Positions 6,568 through 10,696 of a stretch of 10,696 nucleotides of DNA are shown piece by piece (the stretch's first letter is position 1; every line of letters starts with the position of its first letter). The position numbers and the translations under genes were made by a program. This stretch comes from JAYZBC01 sp036339375. GTDB taxonomy: Bacteria > Pseudomonadota > Alphaproteobacteria > MPNO01 > UBA2964. Under the pieces are notes generated by a model. It saw only the letters and a list, made by a program, of their open reading frames with translations, did no database searches and was not told the origin of the DNA. The stretch is from NCBI GenBank assembly GCA_036339375.1, contig JAYZBC010000027.1, positions 1-10,696 of the forward strand. The letters run 5' to 3'.

Positions 6568-8085
6568 GTGAAAAATCCCAGCTCAAATGTGACTAATAAC
6601 CAGCGCGGTCCAAACGATTTACGAGAATGGCTTGACGGGGTGGAAGCAGATGGAGGCTTGCACCGAGTATCTGCACAAATGGACGTGAAAGAGGAACTCG
6701 CTGCAGTTACCTATATGGTTGCCCAGGATAAAAATTCCCCCGCACTTTTATTCGAAAACCTTGAAGGCGATGAAGTCGGTATAAAAATTTTAAGCAACAT
6801 GCTGGGAGCCAGCAATAGACGTTACGCAATAGCGTTAGGCCTGGACCCAGACCTTTCAACCCACGAACTTATCCTTGCAACCCGGGAAAGAAGTAAAAGG
6901 ACTATAGCGCCATCCCAAGTATCCCCAGACCAAGCTCCTGTTAACGAAATAATTTTGACGGGAGAAGAAATAGATTTAACAAAACTACCAGTGCCCAAAT
7001 TTTGGCCACGCGATGGAGGCAAATATATCGGAACGGGTGATATTACTTTTACGAAAAATCCAGATTCTGGTCGCATCAATGTCGGTTGTTACCGCCAAAT
7101 GTTACACGGACCTCGGCGAGTAGGAATGTATTGCTCCCCGGGGAAACATGGTTTGTTAGACCGTGAGGCCTGGTGGGCTATTGAAAAGCCTTGCGAAGTT
7201 GTATCTGCTTTTGGAATAGATCCTGTTCCTTTCATGGTGGCAGCCCAATCCTATGGTCCAGATGTTTCCGAACTTGATATTATTGGCGGTCTCATGGGGT
7301 CGCCATTCGAACTAACTCAGGGCGTCGCAACGTCTCTTCCTATTCCTGCACGAGCGGAAATAGTCATCGAAGGGATCGTTTCTAAAGATGACCTTGCAAT
7401 GGAAGGACCTCTCGGAGAGTTTACCGGTTATTACGGACGCCCAGAATCTTCACAGCCTGTCATAGAGGTAAAGGCGCTTCATATGAGAAACTCTCCGATT
7501 ATGACCGCGGCTCTAATGGCGGACTATCCAGCATGTGAGATTGGTGCGTATTATGCCATCATGCGGTCTGCAGCTATTTGGGATGATATTGAAAGGTTTG
7601 GGATCCCGGGTATCCAAAGTGTTTATTGTCATCCAGCCGCTGCTTCTGGCTGGGGAATGACAGTCGTTTCGATTAAACAACAATATGCAGGCCATATTTC
7701 ACAAACCTTGTCTGCCACAGCGCAATGCCCAGCGGGTGCTTATTTTACCAAATGGATAGTAGCGGTAGATGAAGATGTTGACCCCGCTGACATCAATCAG
7801 GTGTTATGGGCATTGAGTACCCGGGCAAATCCTGTCGATGACATCGATATTCAAAGAAAAACATGGTCAACGGGTTTGGATCCAAGCCAATTTCCGCCCG
7901 AAAGCCGCCTTTATGGATCAAAAGCAATGATAGATGCTTGTAAACCTCATAGATATCTTTCTGAATTTCCGGCCCGTACCATGATTAGAAGGCCAATTTA
8001 TGAGAAGGTAAAATCACGTTGGGAAGAACTTAATTTACCAGGCAAATCACCTTCCCTTTCTTCCTTAGACGACATTGAAGACTAA
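6568..8085 (+). CDS. UbiD-family prenylated-FMN-dependent decarboxylase (UbiD-2)
   Basis: A 505-residue UbiD-family decarboxylase. The N-terminal helix motif DLREWLDGVEADGGLHRV (residues 17-34) occurs once, as is normal. All expected active-site residues can be found: N171 and R176 (INVGCYRQ), H194 (SPGKH, the equivalent of Fdc1 H191), E235 (SELDIIGG), and E279 and E284 (MEGPLGEF). The C-terminal block DEDVDPADINQVLWALSTR (residues 399-417) is conserved. The R176-E279 spacing of 103 agrees with Fdc1. Translation appears to begin at a GTG with no clear Shine-Dalgarno; an in-frame TGA at 6544 rules out an upstream start, so translation may be weak or leader-dependent. It is divergent from the VOC-oxygenase unit and differs strongly from UbiD-1 outside the motifs, so the two are not a recent duplication and likely act on different substrates. 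UbiX is not in the window. Confidence 0.93.
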   Translation: MKNPSSNVTNNQRGPNDLREWLDGVEADGGLHRVSAQMDVKEELAAVTYMVAQDKNSPALLFENLEGDEVGIKILSNMLGASNRRYAIALGLDPDLSTHELILATRERSKRTIAPSQVSPDQAPVNEIILTGEEIDLTKLPVPKFWPRDGGKYIGTGDITFTKNPDSGRINVGCYRQMLHGPRRVGMYCSPGKHGLLDREAWWAIEKPCEVVSAFGIDPVPFMVAAQSYGPDVSELDIIGGLMGSPFELTQGVATSLPIPARAEIVIEGIVSKDDLAMEGPLGEFTGYYGRPESSQPVIEVKALHMRNSPIMTAALMADYPACEIGAYYAIMRSAAIWDDIERFGIPGIQSVYCHPAAASGWGMTVVSIKQQYAGHISQTLSATAQCPAGAYFTKWIVAVDEDVDPADINQVLWALSTRANPVDDIDIQRKTWSTGLDPSQFPPESRLYGSKAMIDACKPHRYLSEFPARTMIRRPIYEKVKSRWEELNLPGKSPSLSSLDDIED

Positions 8086-8143
8086 ACCCTATGTCAATGG
8101 AAAATCAGTTCCTGTAATTTGAGCTTAGACCGCTTTTAGCAGG

Positions 8144-8162
8144 ATAGGTTTTGTCGAACCTT
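8144..8162 (+). terminator. Weak hairpin after UbiD-2
   Basis: Downstream of the UbiD-2 stop, AGGTT (8146-8150) pairs with AACCT (8157-8161) around a six-base loop, followed by a T-rich stretch (TTATTTCAATTTATT). With a five-bp stem it is only a tentative terminator. The remainder of the 121-bp convergent spacer (8086-8206) holds nothing I can identify. Confidence 0.2.
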
Positions 8163-8206
8163 ATTTCAATTTATTCAAGTGCCAGCTAAAAAGTTGGAGA
8201 TTTTCT

Positions 8207-8665
8207 TTATTTACTCAGATTAAATTTTTTACTTCCTAAAGCCTCTCTAATTGATTGTGGAATAGGTGCAGAAGCAAAAGATTTTGGATTACCCGGATCA
8301 CCCTTACACCAAACACGCTTTTCAAAACCCTCCGCTGCTATTTCTTTTTCCTTATTAAAAAGGTGGGTAATGGTAAAAGAGCTATTTCCCCATTCTGACA
8401 CCCTGCTTACAACCGAAAGTTCATCCCCAAACATGCTGGGTAATCGAAAGTCCGCATGCGCGCTTAATATAGGAATCCCTAACGCATCCCATTTTTCATT
8501 CCATTCTTCCCAATGGATACCAACAGATTTAAAAAGATAATAAGATGCCTCATCCATCCATTTAAAATAATTTCCGTAAAACGTGATGCCAGCAGGGTCT
8601 GTATCTGTCCAAAGAACTCTAATTTTATGGGTATTTTCATAACTTAAATTAACCAATTTTTCCAT
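8207..8665 (-). CDS. 4-hydroxybenzoyl-CoA-type acyl-CoA thioesterase (hot-dog fold)
   Basis: A 152-residue hot-dog-fold thioesterase hydrolysing a CoA thioester to acid plus CoA. The diagnostic segment is TDTDPAGITFYGNYFKWMDE (residues 20-39), with D23 at the catalytic aspartate position of Pseudomonas 4-hydroxybenzoyl-CoA thioesterase (D17). Further similarity, recalled by eye, continues through GIPILSAHADF and the SEWGNSSFTITH region. This goes beyond generic hot-dog resemblance and hints at an aromatic or bulky acyl-CoA, although YbgC-like short-chain acyl-CoA thioesterases share the DPAG motif. The ATG lies 5 bp after the HyuB stop, and GAGGTG at the end of that gene can serve as ribosome site, so the two are co-transcribed and probably translationally coupled. 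It ends the operon and converges on UbiD-2. It would be consistent with releasing a free acid from a CoA intermediate of the same pathway. Confidence 0.88.
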   Translation of the reverse strand: MEKLVNLSYENTHKIRVLWTDTDPAGITFYGNYFKWMDEASYYLFKSVGIHWEEWNEKWDALGIPILSAHADFRLPSMFGDELSVVSRVSEWGNSSFTITHLFNKEKEIAAEGFEKRVWCKGDPGNPKSFASAPIPQSIREALGSKKFNLSK

Positions 8666-8670
8666 TTTGT

Positions 8671-10332
8671 TTACACCTCGGTTTGCCTCGTGGCATAACC
8701 CTCCCGCTCGTCTGTTTTCCGGGCTTCCGGGTTTCGTCGAACAGGATCGCCGTAACCACCCCCTCCAGCCGCTTCTATTCTCATGGTATCGCCTTTTTCA
8801 AGGTCAACACGCGTTGTGATTGGCATTTCTCGTTCATTAGGCTTTCCGGGATTTAAAACAAAACTGCTTGGTCGCCCGGGCTTTCCGCCACAAACCCCTA
8901 ATGGGGGCCGAACAGCTCTATCTCCTCTAAATATAACCATTCCCGGTTGAAGCATCTCATATTCTCTTCTTATAGCGAGACCGCCACGAAACTTGCCGTC
9001 ACCTCCAGACCCTGGGATAAGTTCGAATTTTTTTATACGGCAGGGAAATTCTGTTTCGACAATTTCTACTGGTGTCACATAAATATTAGACAAATGCACC
9101 GTAACACCTGATGCCCCATCCTGTACGGCCGAACCACCATAAGCTGAACCATAAATTTCGTATTGATTACCCCTTGGTTGGCGTTCACCTGGCCCCCAAT
9201 CACTGGTGAGTCCCCCTCCACTGCCTCCCCTGTAGGCCGCGGCCCGATCAGGAATAAATGACCCTAAGGCTTCAACCAACATATCTATCACTGTCATGCA
9301 CGTCTTCATATATGAACTGCAAGGCGCAGGAGGATGAGGGCTTAGCACCGTGCCCTCCTTCAGTTTGATAGAAACCACGTCGCGGATTGCATCACTAAAA
9401 CGCAGGACGGGGTTTAACATACCGATTAACACCTGAAAGCAGCAGGCCTCAACTAAAGCCCGTCGAATATTAACTGCCCCTCTACCCTGGGGATCGCTAT
9501 CCGAAAAATCAAATTCGATCTTTCCTTCTTTAACGGAAATTTTTACATGCATTCTTATGGACTTGTTTAAGTCGATACCGTCGCTATCCAGATAGGATTC
9601 AGCTTCTTGTATACCGTTTCCTAATTTTGAAAGAGAGTCACGAAATTCTGTCCCAGCCGCTTCTATCATGGCGGTAAAAGCGCTAATTAGTTGGATTTGT
9701 CCACAGTCACTACAAATTTCTCGCAGACGATCGCGTCCAATAAAACAAGCCGCTACTTGTCCACGCAAATCCCCCAAAGTAAGCTCTGGCTGGCGGCTAT
9801 TAGTCGCTATCAAACGCTCTATTGCTTTATCCAAAACACCAGCCCGATAGAGGCGAATTGGTGGATAGACAATACCCTCTTGAAAAATTTCTGTAGCCTG
9901 GCCCCAGGTCGAACCCGGCATGGTGCCACCCACATCTGCTTTATGGGCAATAGACCCGGCAAATCCAATTAACTTTTTATCATGATAGATGGGAACAATG
10001 ACACCCATATCCGGAACGTGGGGCATACTGCCGTCATAAGGATGATTTGATATAAAAACATCACCATCAACAAAACCATCTTTACCTGTTAATTCAAAAA
10101 TTCTCCTTACAAAATAACGATAGGCGGTAGAATGAAAGAACATCGGGGGAGCCACAAGCAGCCTTCCTTGAGGATCAAGAATAACACAACTAAAATCACG
10201 AGATTCCCGCACAATGGTTGAGTAACCGGAGCGAAAAAAGTGATGATGCATTTCATCCATTAAACTTCCGATCCTATTACGCAAAATCTGGACAGTGATT
10301 GGGTCAACCTTACTTTTGGTGTGATCTTGCAT
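8671..10332 (-). CDS. HyuB-like subunit (hydantoinase B/oxoprolinase/acetone carboxylase alpha family)
   Basis: A complete 553-residue member of the hydantoinase B family. Together with HyuA-type subunits these proteins form ATP-dependent enzymes: N-methylhydantoinase, 5-oxoprolinase, and acetone or acetophenone carboxylases. Family landmarks are PITVQILRNRIGSLMDEM near the N-terminus (residues 11-28), the histidine/aspartate-rich SNHPYDGSMPHVPDMG (95-110), AHKADVGGTMPGS (129-141), and the glycine-rich C-terminal GGGGYGDPVRR that closes most members. The ATG lies 2 bp after the HyuA stop, with AGGGGA inside the last HyuA codons as ribosome site. No small zinc-containing gamma subunit as in acetone carboxylase is seen downstream; a thioesterase follows instead. 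The aromatic-degradation setting makes an acetophenone-carboxylase-like role attractive, but amide or lactam hydrolysis is equally allowed by the family. Confidence 0.93.
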   Translation of the reverse strand: MQDHTKSKVDPITVQILRNRIGSLMDEMHHHFFRSGYSTIVRESRDFSCVILDPQGRLLVAPPMFFHSTAYRYFVRRIFELTGKDGFVDGDVFISNHPYDGSMPHVPDMGVIVPIYHDKKLIGFAGSIAHKADVGGTMPGSTWGQATEIFQEGIVYPPIRLYRAGVLDKAIERLIATNSRQPELTLGDLRGQVAACFIGRDRLREICSDCGQIQLISAFTAMIEAAGTEFRDSLSKLGNGIQEAESYLDSDGIDLNKSIRMHVKISVKEGKIEFDFSDSDPQGRGAVNIRRALVEACCFQVLIGMLNPVLRFSDAIRDVVSIKLKEGTVLSPHPPAPCSSYMKTCMTVIDMLVEALGSFIPDRAAAYRGGSGGGLTSDWGPGERQPRGNQYEIYGSAYGGSAVQDGASGVTVHLSNIYVTPVEIVETEFPCRIKKFELIPGSGGDGKFRGGLAIRREYEMLQPGMVIFRGDRAVRPPLGVCGGKPGRPSSFVLNPGKPNEREMPITTRVDLEKGDTMRIEAAGGGGYGDPVRRNPEARKTDEREGYATRQTEV

Positions 10333-10334
10333 AT

Positions 10335-10696
10335 TTAATCCCCTAATGTCAGTTCAATGCTACCAAATTCATCAACTCGAGCATGCCATCCCGATGGAAC
10401 CACGGTTGTGGCATCTAGTTGCTCTATAATGATAGGCCCAGTGATTAAAGTATCAAATGGCAAGTCTTCCCGGCGCCATACATAAGCCTTAATTGTGCTT
10501 CCATTAGAGGTTGTAAAATCACGTGTCCCAATAGGTAAATGATTTTTACTTATTGCAGGTTGTTTAAAACTTTTCATGTGGATCTTTTGGACGGTTACCC
10601 GGACACGCAACCGAAAACTAACTACCTCTATAGGAGCACCACGCGCTGCATGACCATGAATAGCTTCATGCTGACAATGAAATCTCTCCGCCATTT
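10335..10696 (-). CDS. HyuA-like subunit (hydantoinase A/oxoprolinase family), C-terminal fragment
   Basis: Only the last 120 or so codons lie in the window; the family is usually about 650-700 residues. The methionine at 10694 is simply an internal codon, not a start. The fragment opens with the conserved FHCQHEAIHGH and EVVSFRLRVRV segments, and contains the typical C-terminal block GPIIIEQLDATTVVPSGWHA (residues 86-105 of the visible part) and a final FGSIEL strand. HyuA-type subunits carry the ASKHA-like ATP-binding fold in their missing N-terminal part, which activates the substrate for the HyuB partner. The 2-bp gap to HyuB and the embedded ribosome site show an operon. Only the full gene upstream of the right edge could tell which member of the family it is. 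Confidence 0.92.
   Translation of the reverse strand, partial: MAERFHCQHEAIHGHAARGAPIEVVSFRLRVRVTVQKIHMKSFKQPAISKNHLPIGTRDFTTSNGSTIKAYVWRREDLPFDTLITGPIIIEQLDATTVVPSGWHARVDEFGSIELTLGD

Noticed and set aside
2565..8085. UbiD-1 and UbiD-2 as a recent tandem duplication
   Set aside because: Outside the active-site motifs the proteins share little obvious identity, their N-termini differ, and they have different start signals; they look like separate subfamilies.
9691..9972. A 93-codon plus-strand frame opposite HyuB
   Set aside because: It is antisense to a well-conserved part of HyuB, with no domain or ribosome site.
10335..10694. Treating the HyuA-like frame as a complete 119-residue protein starting at 10694
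   Set aside because: The frame is open to the window edge and its content matches the C-terminal end of a family about 650-700 residues long, so it is a truncated view of a longer gene.

Overview
This window looks like a catabolic accessory region of a fairly AT-rich bacterial chromosome. I infer an uncultured proteobacterium, possibly a marine alphaproteobacterium, from gene content and base composition by eye; I can make no firm taxonomic call. Almost all of it is tightly packed enzyme genes. I see no rRNA, tRNA, CRISPR array, insertion sequence, transporter or regulator.

Layout from left to right. (1) An NAD(P)-dependent aldehyde dehydrogenase on the minus strand, with its last codons cut off by the window edge. 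(2) A 173-bp divergent spacer, then a plus-strand pair: an enoyl-CoA hydratase/isomerase (crotonase) family protein with a very basic N-terminal tail, and a UbiD-family decarboxylase (UbiD-1). (3) Convergent to that pair, a minus-strand unit: a VOC/glyoxalase-fold protein, then the alpha (Rieske plus mononuclear iron) and beta subunits of an aromatic ring-hydroxylating dioxygenase. The alpha stop and beta start overlap by one base (TAATG). (4) A 134-bp divergent spacer and a second, clearly different UbiD-family decarboxylase (UbiD-2) on the plus strand. (5) Convergent to UbiD-2, a minus-strand operon: the C-terminal end of a HyuA-like subunit, a complete HyuB-like subunit and a 4-hydroxybenzoyl-CoA-type thioesterase, all within 2-5 bp of each other.

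Taken together the genes suggest breakdown of a carboxylated aromatic or cyclic compound. The UbiD enzymes would remove or exchange carboxyl groups using prenylated FMN. The Rieske oxygenase would dihydroxylate or monooxygenate the ring. The VOC protein might cleave the ring or process a product. The crotonase, thioesterase and aldehyde dehydrogenase would handle CoA-thioester and aldehyde intermediates. The HyuA/HyuB pair belongs to the ATP-dependent hydantoinase/oxoprolinase/acetone-acetophenone carboxylase superfamily, so it could be an amidohydrolase or a carboxylase. The substrate cannot be read from the sequence. No UbiX flavin prenyltransferase and no ferredoxin or reductase for the oxygenase is in the window, so these must come from elsewhere.

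The most interesting points are two dissimilar UbiD paralogs bracketing one oxygenase unit beside a possible carboxylase; an apparent duplication of the UbiD N-terminal helix motif in UbiD-1 and its apparent lack of the usual metal-ligand histidine; the basic crotonase tail; and a CATGAG motif concentrated in the two divergent promoter regions.
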